DNA of 64,000 nt from Lamellibrachia columna. Lineage: Eukaryota; Annelida; Polychaeta; Sabellida; Siboglinidae. Shown here piece after piece: positions 27,460 to 40,465 of this stretch. The stretch covers positions 15,629,489 to 15,693,488 of the forward strand of contig OY759267.1 in the NCBI GenBank assembly GCA_963662155.1. The letters are read 5' to 3'. Below the pieces are notes generated by a model. The model searched no databases. It had not been told where the DNA came from and was given only the letters and a program-made list of their open reading frames with translations. Every line of letters starts with the position of its first letter. The first letter of the stretch is position 1. The translations under genes and the position numbers were made by a program.

Positions 27460-28132
27460 GATTACCAAACTGTTGTAGTTTCCTGAAACACAATTTAAAC
27501 CAGTTCTGAGGGTTCTACATAACATAATAACCTACAGCAGGTACAGGAAGTTTTTTTGCTGAACTTCGACTGACTGGGAAAATGGCACTTTGAATGGTCA
27601 AACTGAGCACCTTTGGAAAAAAATTATTTAATTGCACTTGCTGCTTATATTTCATTAGCTGCACGAAGACCCCAAATGTATCTATATATCTGGAAGCAAA
27701 TGGAGAAACATCACGTTGGTCAGGTATTTGTATACTCTATTCTTTCACAAAAACTAAACAAATTGTACATATCCCGTCTGAACAGTAATACTTTTACAAA
27801 TTAATAAACAATTAAGAAATGTTAAACTTTACTTAATCATATTTTTTCCACAGGATTAGAACATGTTGTGGTATTAAGAAATACTTTCATTCCCCTTGTG
27901 TCAGAGGTTTATTTTTTTTCAACATGCCAACAAAGTTTATAGACTACTCTTTGACCCACAGTCCAGTATTTTTTTTACTGGAAAGTTGGTTATATTATAA
28001 AAATAATTATGTAAACAACAGGTTAGGTGCATAATTTCAATTCAAATGAAAATGTGTTATGAAGTGAGCTGTATATGTATGTATAAAGTAGAAACTTTGC
28101 TACTGTCATATATTAATAATGAATGATAAACA

Positions 28133-28165
<33 letters not shown>

Positions 28166-29159
28166 TGTATGTATGTATGTATGTATGTATGTATGCATGC
28201 ATGCATGTATGTATGTATGTATGTATAAAGTAAAAACTTTGCTACTGTCATACATTAATAATGAATTAAAAACAAAACATCTGAAATGAATTTAAATGCA
28301 TTTACAAATACATAAACAAGATATTTGCATTTGAATGCGAGCCCAGGGGAACGTTTCACTCAGATAATGAGCTCATAAGGAAAAACCTATCATAAAACAG
28401 AATCCATCATAAATTTTTATGAGTGCTTTCAAAACGCGTTTCACTAAGATGCTCATTAAAGTCCATCATAAGCTAATTATCGAGATTTCCACCATAAACT
28501 CCACAGTATGCACAATTGGACAAAATAAATAAAACAAAATTCCAAAAGTGGCTAAAAATACGTTCCATAGGACACATTTGACTTATCTGCTCACTAGGTA
28601 GAGCAAAAATTTTATTTATAAAAGAAGACACCGTGTCACAGAAGATACTATTTCTGTGACACACCGACAACGTGTTGTTTTAACTGCTTTTTGTCAGTTG
28701 ATTAAAATGCAACTAACATGCATTTGTTCTTTTGGACGTCTATTAAAATTGCAGGTCGTTCAATTCCGAGGCAACTCAGTATTATATCATATACCACTAC
28801 CTCCTTGGCCCTGGGTCAGAATTTATGCTAAACTGGCAGCAGCAATTCTTTATTCACCTAGTTGGCATGTCTTCATTCAGTGGAAATGTCTTAGGTGTAA
28901 ATGACAAGGTGCACGATGCAACTTAGGTATAAATTTGCATACATAACCCCTTGTTCCACTAATATAAACCGTTTACCTATTTTACGTAACACACTATAAA
29001 TATTACATATTTCCATACATAATCAGATTTGTCTTTTGGATTAGACAATGAACCAATCACAAAGTAATTGGATAACATAACACAAGTCATTATATTAAGC
29101 ATAAATTTGTTTTACATGATATAATACGTAGGCCCAAGAACTGTGTATGTTATTCTCAG
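27460..29159. other. Gene-free interval, 5' side of paralogue 1
   Basis: No gene recognised. It includes the probable 5' intron and promoter region of the minus-strand helicase gene, AT-rich DNA, and a (TATG)n microsatellite. Confidence 0.5.
28134..28226. repeat. (TATG)n microsatellite between direct repeats
   Basis: About 90 bp of tatg with a tgca-type interruption. It is flanked by near-identical 47-bp segments (gtataaagtagaaactttgc and gtataaagtaaaaactttgc), i.e. a duplication with the repeat in the middle. Confidence 0.9.
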
Positions 29160-29365
29160 GTGACCTGTTCTTTACAACACCACCTCGACTTTTCTGGGAA
29201 GCTTTCAGTCAGGCTGCAATTATGGCGCATAGAATGTTTGTATATATCAACCACTGTCTATTGCCAAATCATCATTCTTTTTATACAGCTAAGCGAACTA
29301 AGCCTTGAAGTTGCCCAAGGTTTGAAACGGCAACAAGAGGATTCGAGGCCAGGTTCTCTTGATTG

Positions 29366-29940
29366 CGTGTCCAATGTTCTATCCACAACATCACCACGCC
29401 CCACTAGTGTTCTATCCACAGCACCACCACGCCCCACTAGTGTTCTATCCACAACACCACCACGCCCTACTAGTGTTCTATCCACAACACCACCACGTCC
29501 CACTAGTGTTCTATCCACAACACCACCACACCCTACTAGTGTTCTATCCACAAAACCACCACGTCCTACTAGTGTTCTATCCACAACACCACCACGTCCT
29601 ACTAGTGTTCTATCCACAACATCACCACGCCCCACTAGTGTTCTATCCACAACATCACCACGCCCCACTAGTGTTCTATCCACAACACCACCACGCCCTA
29701 CTAGTATTCTATCCACAACACCACCACGTCCCACTAGTGTTCTATCCACAACACCACCACACCCTACTAGTGTTCTATCCACAAAACCACCACGTCCTAC
29801 TAGTGTTCTATCCACAACACCACCACGCCCTATTAGTGTTCTATCCACAACACCACCACGCCCCACTAGTGTTCTATCCACAACACCACCATGCCCTACT
29901 AGTCTTCTATCCACAACACCACCATGCCCCACTAGTGTTC
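29366..29940. repeat. 33-bp minisatellite, about 17 copies, with 7-unit higher order
   Basis: The unit is tgttctatccacaacaccac plus cacgccccactag. All three plus-strand frames and a minus frame stay open because the unit is a multiple of three without stops (for example PTSVLSTTPPR). Sequence variants recur in the same order in units 3-7 and 10-14 (R, R, H, then the K variant, R), pointing to a 231-bp higher-order duplication. I do not treat the spanning ORFs as genes. Confidence 0.9.
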
Positions 29941-30232
29941 AAGTAGATAATAGGAATAATTATATTTATTCTAATTTAGAATATGTTGAAACAATATTAT
30001 TACCATGTGGTTGGATTTTAGATCTATGGTTATAAAAAAAGAACCTGAAATATCACTACTTGCATTATCAAAGCTAAGTTAAATTTTGTAATGTAATTTC
30101 TTGAATTGTATCCATCTCCAAAGGACTTTTGATAAGACTATTTCAAAACATTATTATACTTAGCAAAAATGCCCGTCCCCAGGACGGGATATACACACCA
30201 AGCAGCCTAGTCGATGTTATGTACAATTATTA

Positions 30233-30440
30233 TTATAAACCGCGCTACGTACTCTCAAACGGTTTACGTACCGAAGTAGTTGCAGTGCGCATGATTTCTG
30301 CAATTGTTGGAAGTTAACGTTTTACATAATATAAACCGCCCAGATGGCGCTATATACTCTCAAACGGTTTACGTACCAATGTATTCGCCGCACACACATG
30401 TGGTTTCTGTGATTGTTGGAAGTTAATGTTTTACGTAGCG
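30233..30440. repeat. Two direct copies of a roughly 105-bp repeat
   Basis: Both copies contain tataaaccgc, actctcaaacggtttacgta and attgttggaagttaa followed by gttttac. Unknown family; possibly a SINE or MITE dimer. Confidence 0.7.
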
Positions 30441-30525
30441 AATATTTGTTGATTTACCATAAAAACCACTAAGAACCTTTAATATACGAGGTATTTCGAA
30501 AAAATAAAGGCATTACATTTCATTA

Positions 30526-32280
30526 GTGGGGTTGCAAGACTCAGTTCTCATGTTTCAGCAGGGTGATATAAACCTAAACATGAATTATTATATTATAATT
30601 GGAAGTGATGAAAATCTAAAATGTTTGGGTGGGTATGATGTAAAACACAATTTGAATGCAGCACGTTTCAAAACTAGTATTTTAACTTATTGTGACTCCA
30701 CAAATAAGGGCAGGATAGGTATGGCAGCTATTAATAATTGTGAAACATCAGAGGTACACAGAAAGCACTTAGAAATTACTATGGCGAATATGACTTGTAA
30801 TGACTCAAACTGTGCACATGAAAAGCATTTACACATTTTTTATGACAACAGTGGTTTTTTCCATCTTAGACCATGAACATTGCAAAATGGTTCTACATTC
30901 AAACCAGTAGTGCAACGTGACAAGGCATGGGATACAAAAACAGCAGCAGTGAGTCAGCTTTACTTTCAACCCAATCTTAACTGCACGTAAAAGTGTAATG
31001 CGTAGTTGGCATAATACTGTACGGGCCAGTATGGTGCAATCATTTTACAGGTATCTATATAATGATATTACAATTGTTAGTGCACAAACAAAGAATAGTT
31101 TCCAAGATTACCTAAATACGTATTGGTTTCATAGTGCATGGCAAACAACGTTTACTGCCGAGACAGCATTTGGTGCTGGAACAAGATAGGGGAAATCCAC
31201 TCTTGTTAACAGATGATATAATAGAAAATTAATTCCGGCTGATTGTCCAAGGGGAAAATGCAAATCATTTGAATAAATCTATAGCATTACATGTTCAAAC
31301 TTTGATTGATAGAACTCTATACCCAGACATGCACATGACAGTGCATGGTGCAACTAAACTAGCCAAATTTCAAAACCAGGTAAACACTTCCAAAGGTAAA
31401 TTACTTAAATGTATTGCAAAAGGACTCATTCTGGTTAAGGCAGGAAAAGTTAATCTTATTCCAAATTGGGAACAGCCTGGGTGGGCATTTGTCACTTCAG
31501 AAGATAAAAAACAATGTGGAAATAACCATGACTATGCACTAAATGACCATGACTATGCACTAAATAACCATGACTATGCACTAAATAACCATGACTATGC
31601 ACTAAATGCAGCCAGTGCAAATTTGTTAGAACATTTGAACACACATGCAGCCAAAACTTTCCATCATGTTGTTTCCCTGTACCTGCCTGTTCTGGCATTA
31701 TTTTTGTAAGCATTTACATGCAGTGTTAGCAACCACAAAGAAATGCCATGATCACTTGAAATTGTTGGAATTGCATTTTGCAACTGTATAAAAAATTCCT
31801 CCTGGTTTGTCTGCACTGCTCCCCTCAATCTGTAAAATATGTGGTCGAGGTAATGTTTTCAGTGGTATAAAGTCTTTATTACAAAGGTCCCACCAAGCAA
31901 CTAAATTACAAGAACTTCATACTAAGAAGGGTGAGTTACTTAAACTCTTACATGATCCTCAGAAACCAGCTGCACCGACAGTCTTCCCTGGTAGATTACC
32001 TAAAATACATCCTCATAATTCAGGTTTCAGAAGGAAGGGGGCACCATAATTATTCAAATGAGTAATTATGAGTTGAAATTTCCTGCATTTAATATGGGTG
32101 ATCCATACCAGCCAGGTCAAAATTCCACATAATGCTAGAGAAAGATTGGGGGGGAGGAAAAGATGTATGCACAAAAAACGTGGATTAATAATAAGTGAGG
32201 TAGCTTCGGAAAACGCCCAGATTTTGGCCTTAAAACTAAAAAAATTAGCAATAGCTCAGTCACACAAGCAAGCAAATTAA
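30526..32280 (+). pseudogene. Degenerate coding relic of unknown family
   Basis: A string of plus-strand frames, 30526-30876 (GSDENLKCLGGYDVKHNLNA), 30998-31189, 31269-31709 (LYPDMHMTVHGATKLAKFQN), 31807-32049 (LLQRSHQATKLQELH, HDPQKPAAPTVFPGRLPKIH) and 32098-32280, separated by stops and shifts, looks like one decayed gene. I do not recognise the protein. A 21-bp repeat (aaccatgactatgcactaaa), four copies at 31522-31607, is embedded. A transposable element origin is likely from context. Confidence 0.4.
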
Positions 32281-32490
32281 TTAGGCAAGCAGTCAGTGTA
32301 GTCAGTCCAGCAGTCCGTGTAGTTAGGCCAGCAGTCAGTTTAATTAGGCCAGTAATCAGCATAGTTAGGCCAGCACTCAATTTAGGTTTTAGGTTTAATT
32401 AGGCCAGTGGTCAGTTTAGGTTTAGTTAGGCCAGCAGTCAGTGCAGTTAGGCCACCAGTCAGTTCAGTTAGGCCACCAGTCAGTTTAATT
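32279..32490. repeat. Minisatellite with a 21-24-bp unit (ttaggccagcagtcagt)
   Basis: About ten imperfect copies of agttaggccagcagtcagtt with length variation. Confidence 0.8.
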
Positions 32491-33835
32491 ATCAGTTTAA
32501 TCCCACGGCACAATTCTTCCAATGAATAATTAATTTAGTTAATGTTACTTATATTTTTGGTTAAATGAATTGCATGTGTGGTTTTCAGTTTCATTAACTG
32601 TTGTTACTTCAATTTTTGCTTAACTGGATTGTGTCATTGCATGTGGGGATTTCTGGCTATCTGTAATTCAGATTCATTAACTTTTATTGATTATGTATGC
32701 CTAATGTATTTTTGAGTTTTGTAGAGCAACAAAACAAATGGCTCTTTCCAGAGCCCCAACTCTTATAAGAGTTTGCTACCTATGAAATCAATGATATTGT
32801 CAATGTTATGTTGCCGGCATGTTTTCATATGTAACTTATGTATTTGGACAATAAATTCATTTGATTTTATTCAACCATAAGTATACACGTGTCTGTTGTG
32901 TCTCTAATGTTTCAATACACCTTCCATTTTGTGGGTTCAATAAACAAGTTACATTACATTACATTAATAATTAATGATATACATCATCCATACATACATC
33001 ATCACTATTATATTTAAGAAAATAAGCATTAACTATTAACTAAAACAATCATGTTTGTCATGATGAGTTTTATGACGAGTTACACCTTCAAAATATTATA
33101 AATATACATTTCCCTATATATCCTTCACTTTTTATACATTTAAGCCATATACGTGTACATCATCCATATATACGTCATCACTATTATATTTATGAAAATA
33201 AACACTTCATATTAACTAAAACAATCATGTTTAACTATATTAACTTATATAATTTAACTATATATTTAAAAAATTTTTACATTTATTTTGGCTCCTTAGC
33301 TATACTCGTCATAAAACTCATTGTCAACGTTGTATTTCTGAAATTAAACACTGCCTATTAACTACAACTATTGTATTTTAATTATGTTAAACAACATTTA
33401 AAACAGTTCATCAATAAACATTTTTGCATTGCAATAAAGCACACTATTAATAGTTAAATGTTGCAATGATCAATTGGTCGTCAATCCTAATTCAGATACT
33501 ATGTGGATTTGTGAAATGCCGTCAGCAACACGAAGGCGTAACCAGGCATAACTGGAAGGAAATTACTGGTGATGCGTGTGCATAGGTTGTAGCAGAAAAC
33601 CAGTATTAAGAGTTTTGCGAACACTTTGTTAAGGTGCACATAGTGACGTACAGTAATGATTAATGTAACATTATTCATGATTTTGTTGTTCTTTCTATGC
33701 AAGAATAACGTATATCATTTATATATTCAGTGGGTCATGATTGTAATGAGCAATAGCAATCATAAATCCATAACAGAGATTAGATACTGACAGTTTCTGA
33801 CGTCAGAAACCTGTTAGAAACTAGTAGTGTACATT
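32491..33835. other. AT-rich gene-free interval
   Basis: No gene seen. An (ACATT)n tail at 32949-32966 resembles the end of a retroposon, and ataaacacttcatattaacta-type modules recur between 33010 and 33360. Confidence 0.5.
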
Positions 33836-34131
33836 CCCAGCTAGCACAGCTTGGTTGGGCCAACATTGTAATAAGCTCACCACGGTCGCGGTCTGCATGT
33901 TGACCTAATGTCAACATTGGGCCAATGGTGGAAACTTGTAGCGGGCAGATGGCAACGTGGCGACGTCACGCCTACGTTACACCAACTATTAAAACATTGT
34001 AGCGACACCTAGCGAAGCATCTTGCATATGCTCATTTAACAAGATTTAACAAGATTGCCATCCCAAACAACAAGTTCCAGATGGCAAGTGGACAAGGAAG
34101 CCATTGGCTTATCGAGAGTCCAACAATTTTC
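33836..34131 (+). mobile_element. Terminus of a CCCAGCTAGCACA element
   Basis: Starts CCCAGCTAGCACAGCTTGG and continues with degenerate gggccaacattgt modules. The same terminus occurs inverted at 39661. The module ggtcgcggtctgcatg recurs at about 34713 beyond a LINE fragment that seems to be inserted in it. Confidence 0.5.
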
Positions 34132-34135
34132 TCAT

Positions 34136-34682
34136 CTATGTGTAGCCCCCCCTTATCAAATATCTGTCAATTCTATTTTTAAACATATTCATACTACTAG
34201 CATTAACACAATCATTTGGCAGTTTGTTCCATTCATTTATCACCCTCTGTGAGAAAGAGTACTTTCTCATGTCCAACCTACACTGCTCCTTAACTAATGC
34301 TGCTTTGTGTCCTCTGGTTATACTGCCTTCTTTAAGTTTGAAGATTCCTGTCAACATCCTGATAACCATTCACTATTTTAAACACTTCTATTTGGTCTCC
34401 TCTTAGTCTCCTGGTCTCTAGTGTTGTCAAACCACATTGTAATAAGCGACTTTCGTAACTAAGGTCTCTCAATTCTGGAATCATTTTAGTTGCTCTTCGT
34501 TGTATTCTTTCTAGCTTGTCTATGTCCTTTTTACGATATGGCCTCCATGCTTGAATACAATATTCCAAATGTGGTCTAACTATTGCTTTGTACAGGGGTA
34601 CAATTAGCTGTTTCTCCTTATACATGATAGCTCTCCTAATCAGCCCTAGAATTTGATTTCCTTTCGAAGCAGCAATCGGCAT
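34136..34682 (-). pseudogene. CR1/jockey-type LINE RT C-terminal fragment
   Basis: Two minus frames: MPIAASKGNQILGLIRRAI, then LIVPLYKAIVRPHLEYCIQ, AWRPYRKKDIDKLERIQRRA and RDLSYESRLLQCGLTTLETR. In the overlapping frame follow KYSFSQRVINEWNKLPNDCV and VNASSMNMFKNRIDRYL. This is the typical C-terminus of CR1-like LINE polymerases. A frameshift near 34350 splits it. Confidence 0.85.
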
Positions 34683-36230
34683 TGGTTAGGGTTCCGTTGT
34701 CAAATAGTCGCCACCGTCGCGATCTGCATGGTAATGTTTCCCCATCGTTTTGCCAACAACATCCAACATACGATTAATCATGTAATCCGAAGAGCGGCTC
34801 GCCAACCGGGGATACCACGTATACGTAGCGGTACAGTGTGGGAGAAAAATGTCAGAAATGTGGTATGTAAGAGAATTGGCGGTTTAGTCACCCATTTGGT
34901 GGCAATTTTTTATAACGTTAAACCGTTAAATGTACCAAGCAGAGAAAACGTTGTTTGTAGATAGCAATTTGAGATAATGTTTTATTATAGTAAAATATAG
35001 CAATTGTCACATAAAGGTTGTATTTCATAACAGATTAGTACCATAAACGGGTTATTGTATTTTAATTGAGTTTATTGTTGGGCGAGCGATAATACGGACT
35101 TCGAAGTGGTCACTCAACATAGCTGTTTTTTCTGTAGTTTTTAGTTATTACGGATGTTATGAAATAAATTTTTTCATACAGGTCAAAATGTAGGTGGGTT
35201 CATAACGATGTTGTTGACAATTTTGCAACTGTTTTATCCAGTTCTGGCGGAATTGTAGAAGTTATTCTGTTTGAGGTGTTGGTGAAGAGCAACAGCTACA
35301 TTTGACTCTATAAGTCTGTGCTTAAAATATTCTCAAGCATGTATTTAATTTATGGAGTTTAGTTAGTTTGATAGCATTTTGCTTATTTTATTTGTTCTAC
35401 GGAAATGTAATATATACCCCACATTGAACAGAAATACACTATTGTTGGATGCATAGTTTTGTTCACCATTTTACTCTGTATTTGCCTTTAAAAAGGTAGA
35501 TATTTCAAATATGTTAACATTCTCAACAGGTGCAGCGCGTCGGAACACCGGTCTGCACTCGGGATGCAAACAATAGAGATGTTGAGTGCACCCTGAAACA
35601 GTGGCTGCGATTCCTGCACACCGAGACGGTGGACGGCATCAGAGGCAACATAGGAGGAGGGAACAGTTACAACTGCAACACATTTAGTTTGAGGAAGAAC
35701 TGGTACAATACTGACACACATCCAGACCTGGGGTCAATATTATATTACACACATCACTGCAAGCTTACAAAAAATGTATTTGCATCTTATACCATCTGTT
35801 ACTATATCTGGTAACAGCGAGAGAGCAGGGTACTTTGCAGACTTCAATTCCAATTCAATCTGTTTTTATTTTTATCAATTCAGTTCCAATTAAAACATTT
35901 TGTTATCAATTCTAATTCAATTAAGAATTGCCCCCAGGTCTGATTACATCACCCTTCAAACTTAATTAAACAATAGCTGTTGTTTGTTAAAAGTGACATA
36001 TAGATTTCCATACAGCAATAATTATGGTGCAGCAATGACAATAGTGTTGCTGTAGTAGGACCTAAATTTGGTAATCTTGTCAATCCTGGTGACACCAACA
36101 GTACATGTGTTGTGATTGTTAAGGAAGTTGTGTTTGTGGTGTATTTACAAGTACAATTTAATGTTTAGTTTATCATGTTGTCTATTTGTCCAGAGGACGT
36201 ATTCCGTGAAAATTTGTTCATGATATTTCT
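34683..36230. other. Gene-free interval
   Basis: No supported gene. An open stretch at 35530-35814 follows an acceptor-like ctcaacag but has no recognisable family. Confidence 0.4.
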
Positions 36231-37550
36231 CCATTGGTGTCTGTCCTGCAAAACTTTTTCAAGTTCATAAACTGTTATCCCAAATTCAGACGAGTAGTTT
36301 TGGATAAGTTAGGCATTCAAATTGGGCTCATAGCAGATAGTGGCATATTGGCTGCAAAAATCTCTGATCTTATGGCAATATTTGCGGCACTTAATTTCAA
36401 TATCAATAAAACATATACTGTAACTGATAAAATTAGCATGAGATCATTCACAGGAAGAAACATTGATAGCTTTACAAATGAATTAGAAGATATAAACTGG
36501 CATAAAGTCTTTGATCACAATTAAACAGCAGATCCACTCATATCGTACGATAACAAATGTTCTATCAAACTTGAACAATCACTTCCCATTGAAAGATGTA
36601 AAGTTTAATAAATACAAACACAAGAAGTCGAAACGGATGACTTATGATCTCCTACCTAAAATAATAAAACGAGACAAACTATACTTAGAAGTACACATGA
36701 CAAGTCCTAACTCAAATATAAACAAACTAAAATCAACTGAGTCGAAAAATAAAGCAAAAGAAGCAAGGAAATTAAAACGAGAAGCAAAGGCTACTTGTTA
36801 TAACCTGCTATTTAGTAAATACAGGAATGACATCAGGAAAACATGGGAAAATATAGCTGACGTTATCAACAAATCCAAAATACAAAAATAATTTCCAACA
36901 TATTTCAATGTAAATGAAACTAAGATAACAGATAAAACAGAAATAGCAACACAATTCAATAACTTCTTCATAAATATTGAACCACACCTTGCAAACAAAT
37001 TAAACACTAATGGGAAACCAAGCTTCAAATCGTATCTAAAAAAGAACAAAATGATACTAACTTCCAATTTACACCTGTCAGTGTAAATGACACAAAAAAT
37101 ATAATAAATAACTTAAAGTCATAAAGAAGTCTGGGAAAGGACAACATTTCTTCAATATTACTGAAAGCTTCTGTCATTACCAGTATAATTAATGAATCTC
37201 TACTTAGTGGAAAATTCCCTAAAAAATTGCTAAAGTTATTCCTGTCCACAAAAAAAGATGATAATCATAATTTCAACAACTACAGACCAATATCTCTTGT
37301 GCCGTGCATATCTAGTCTTTGAAAAAATAGTTTATACTCAATTATTCCACTATCTCACTCTTAATAAGCTCCTCTACCCAAATCAGCATGGTTTCAGAGC
37401 TGAATATTCTACTGAACTGGCAATATCTGAATTAGTTGACAGAATATACTTAAATCTTGACAAAAAAGGTTTACCATTGGCAATATTTCTAGATCTGTCA
37501 AAGGCTTTTGACACAATTGATCATCATACAATCCTTTAAAAAAAAATCCC
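36231..37550 (+). pseudogene. CR1/jockey-type LINE ORF2 fragment (pre-RT and RT)
   Basis: Plus-strand pieces in several frames: LIADSGILAAKISDLMAIFA, then TGRNIDSFTNELEDINW, LKREAKATCYNLLFSKYRND, ATQFNNFFINIEPHLANK, NNYRPISLVPC, LNKLLYPNQHGFRAEYSTEL and AIFLDLSKAFDTIDHH. These run from the end of the endonuclease through RT motifs 0-3 to the first catalytic Asp. The copy breaks off at about 37540 and contains many shifts and stops. Confidence 0.85.
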
Positions 37551-38494
37551 ACAGGACAAAATACAACAATGTGAAAATTGGACAAAATCCCACAGGCCAT
37601 AATACAATATTTATTTGTAGTTCTTCTCTAAGCATCCATTCTAGTTTTGCAGACATTTTTCAGTGTGCATTTCTTACATTTTTCTTCGGAAAACAGTAAT
37701 AATAGGGTATGATGTGTTTACTTTGAGGTTGTAGCTCCTGCTCTAAGCTGACATTCTTAATTGGTCTGCCCTATGCTTTGTGTGAGTTGGGAATGGGGAG
37801 AGAGGCCATATAAAGTGTCCTTGCCACCTGACCTGTCTCCAGTCCACCACAACATAATGGGTGTACTTGGCTTGCTAACTCTGCAAAGTTTCACTGAGCT
37901 GATATTTTCTGAAGCAGTATCAGGCTACAGGTCTTTCCATATTGTTTGAATACCAGCTTAGCCTTTGTCTGACAATGTCTGTGCATTGTTTATTGCTTCC
38001 TGGCTGTTACCAACTTATTGAAAATAAGGCTACCCACCACTAGCACCATGGACCAGTACCAGCGAATACTGTGACTTAAATATAAATATATAAGCAGGTG
38101 TTATAATTAGCCTTGATTTTCAACTCATGTGAAACTTAAATTATACTTTTATTGACAATTCATTCAGGTAATTTGTGATATGAAACATACTGTAATTGAT
38201 TGTAATTGAAATGAATTTTCAATTATACAAAATATAACAATTACACTTACAGCAAAGTTTCGAAACCATAATCAATTACAATTAAACGATTTTGTTGTAA
38301 TCAATTACAATTACATAATTGGACCCAGCCCTGACTGCATATGAACATAGTCATAGGGAGGCTTGTACGATAGCGATCTCGCAGGTTTTAGTGCAGGCCT
38401 CCCTGGATCATCAAAACTATGTAAAATATGTACAAACTGTTATTTGACTCTGTATGTATCATCTAAACAAATAAAACTTCACTTCACCTCCATC
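37551..38494. other. Gene-free interval
   Basis: No gene seen. AT-rich, with a tcaattacaattaa-type palindromic stretch near 38200-38320. Confidence 0.4.
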
Positions 38495-38764
38495 TCATTG
38501 TCTCTGATCAGATATGGTTTCAATGAGGGGGCTGTCAATACTGAATGCAACATAGTATGTTTTTGGGTGAGTTGAAATAGAAGGCAACTGAATTACATGC
38601 TGATTTAACTCTGTATAGTAGCCCCAGGCTTGGCTGATTGTGTTAGACAGTAGAACAATATCGTCAGCAAAATCAATATCACTTAGGACCTTTGCAGGAT
38701 GCCTTCTGCTATGCCGAGGGCCGAATGTAAATCCTGGTGCTGTGTCATCTTCACCTACCACCAT
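38495..38764 (-). pseudogene. RTE-type LINE RT fragment with the FADD motif
   Basis: Minus strand reads GFTFGPRHSRRHPAKVLSDI, DFADDIVLLSNTISQA. This covers the conserved RT catalytic box of RTE-like LINEs. The sequence loses similarity after TELNQHV. Confidence 0.8.
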
Positions 38765-39399
38765 TATTATCTACACTGGGACTAGTATAATGTTCACATG
38801 TATGCCATAGTATCCATGCATGGGTATTATGTTGAATGCACAAATGTACGGGACTTTATGTATATTAGTCAGGTTATATCTGTGAAATAATTGTAAAAAT
38901 GTTGTGTTCTACTTCTAGCGACAGGTTAGTAATTGTGAAGCCTTAATTTGTTAGTTGTTATTGTATTTCTTTTGTGTAAAATTTATTGCAGTTTGAAACC
39001 ATATATGAGTCTGTCTTAGTATATTAAAGCATAGCATTTGTAATTATAGCATAAGCTATATCATATAAAATTGTTTATACATTAGTACAGCTTTCAAATA
39101 TACAATAACTGAGGTTGTATTTGAATTAGGATTATGCTGTCATTGCATTGTTATGATTGTTAGTATGATATTACAAAAAGTCTCATTATGACTACACTCT
39201 CGGTGTCTAAGAATGGATTGGAATGTTTGCATATCACAGTATCGATGTATACATAATAATATTACACAGTATTTTTGTACATTCAACTATACTCATGTGA
39301 AAACTGATTGTAATTTTACGTTGTGAAACATATTTGAAATAAAATGAATATTTTTATTATAAACGTGTTCGTTTTTTGAAGGTTGGGAACACTGAACTG
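38765..39399. other. AT-rich gene-free interval
   Basis: Nothing recognised. Confidence 0.4.
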
Positions 39400-39661
39400 A
39401 AATATGGTTGGGGTAACGTTGGCAGATGGTTGGGGCAACGTTGGTTGATGGTTGGGGCAACGTTGGTTGATGGTTGGGGCAACGTTGGCTGATGGTTGGG
39501 GCAACGTTGACTGATGGTTGGGGTAACATTGGTACTATGTATGCTGTTGATGTAGGTGCAATGTTGGCCCAATGAGCAAAGTAACGTTGCGCCAACAATA
39601 GTTGCTGCTGTTGGGCCAACGGTTGGCATATGGTTGGCTGACTGTCACTGTGCTAGCTGGG
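39400..39661 (-). mobile_element. Tandem-repeat element ending in CCCAGCTAGCACAG
   Basis: About six copies of a 22-bp unit (gatggttggggcaacgttgg) at 39404-39530 and looser gggccaacgttggc modules up to the terminus, whose reverse complement is CCCAGCTAGCACAGTGACAG. It faces the terminus at 33836. No target duplication is evident. Confidence 0.6.
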
Positions 39662-39961
39662 TTGTTCCGATGATCGATTATAATCGATTGGTTGGGCTTT
39701 AGCGATGTGATGATCGATTATGAAATCCACAATCGATTATCGGGGAAAATATGAAACAAATACTTGAATAGGTCTGTGACTCCGCAAGTTATTGGTTATG
39801 AAATATGGCGTGTTTGACGGATGAAACGCAAGAAATACAAGACTACCTGGGTGGCAAAGCCTGGTCTCAGGTGTGGAAATATTTTTGGTTTTACAGGCAG
39901 AAAGATGGCGTAGGAATACCTGGACACTACAATGTTCTCTGTGGAATATATATATATATAT

Positions 39962-40465
39962 CCCAGCAGGCACACATTGTTTCAACGTCGAAAATAGGTT
40001 GAAATAAAGTCACGACGTCGGACAACATATACACAATGTCTATGCAACGTCGATCAACCCCCGTCGTACCGACAGCGAAGTTTGACGTTGTTTGGACGTC
40101 GAATGTAGGTTGGTAAGCAACATACGTAAGTGGACAACATACACGCCACATCGATGTAACGTCGATCCACCTCCGTTGTAACAACGCCGAAGTTTGACGT
40201 AGTTAGCACGTCGAATTTAGGTCGGTACACAACGTATGTAACTGGACAACATACACAAACGTCAATGTAACGTCGATTAACCTCCGTCGTAACAACGTCG
40301 AAGTTTGACGTTGATTCGACGTCGAATTTAGGTCGGTACGCAATGCACATTAGTGGACAACATACATGCATAATTATAACGTTGTCAATAATTATAACGT
40401 CGATCAACCTTCGTCGTAACAACGTCGAAGTTTGACGTGGTTAAGACGTCGAATTTAAGTAGGTA
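39962..40465 (+). mobile_element. CCCAGCAGGCACA element with a roughly 112-bp tandem repeat
   Basis: Starts cccagcaggcacacattg and then carries four copies of a unit beginning aacgtcgat(c/t)(a/c)acc, at 40046, 40158, 40269 and 40396. Each copy holds cgaagtttgacg and acgtcgaattta. Non-autonomous elements with such termini and internal arrays occur in many aquatic animals; the far end is not evident. Confidence 0.6.

Noticed and set aside
27460..27525. 22-residue upstream extension of helicase paralogue 1
   Set aside because: It crosses a strong 3' splice site that is conserved in paralogue 2, so this part is probably intron and leader.
29160..30035. Open frame of 291 codons on the plus strand
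   Set aside because: It is open because of a 33-bp stop-free minisatellite; other frames and the opposite strand are open as well.
35530..35814. Possible single exon after an acceptor-like ctcaacag
   Set aside because: No recognisable domain, no good donor, and an equally long frame on the other strand.
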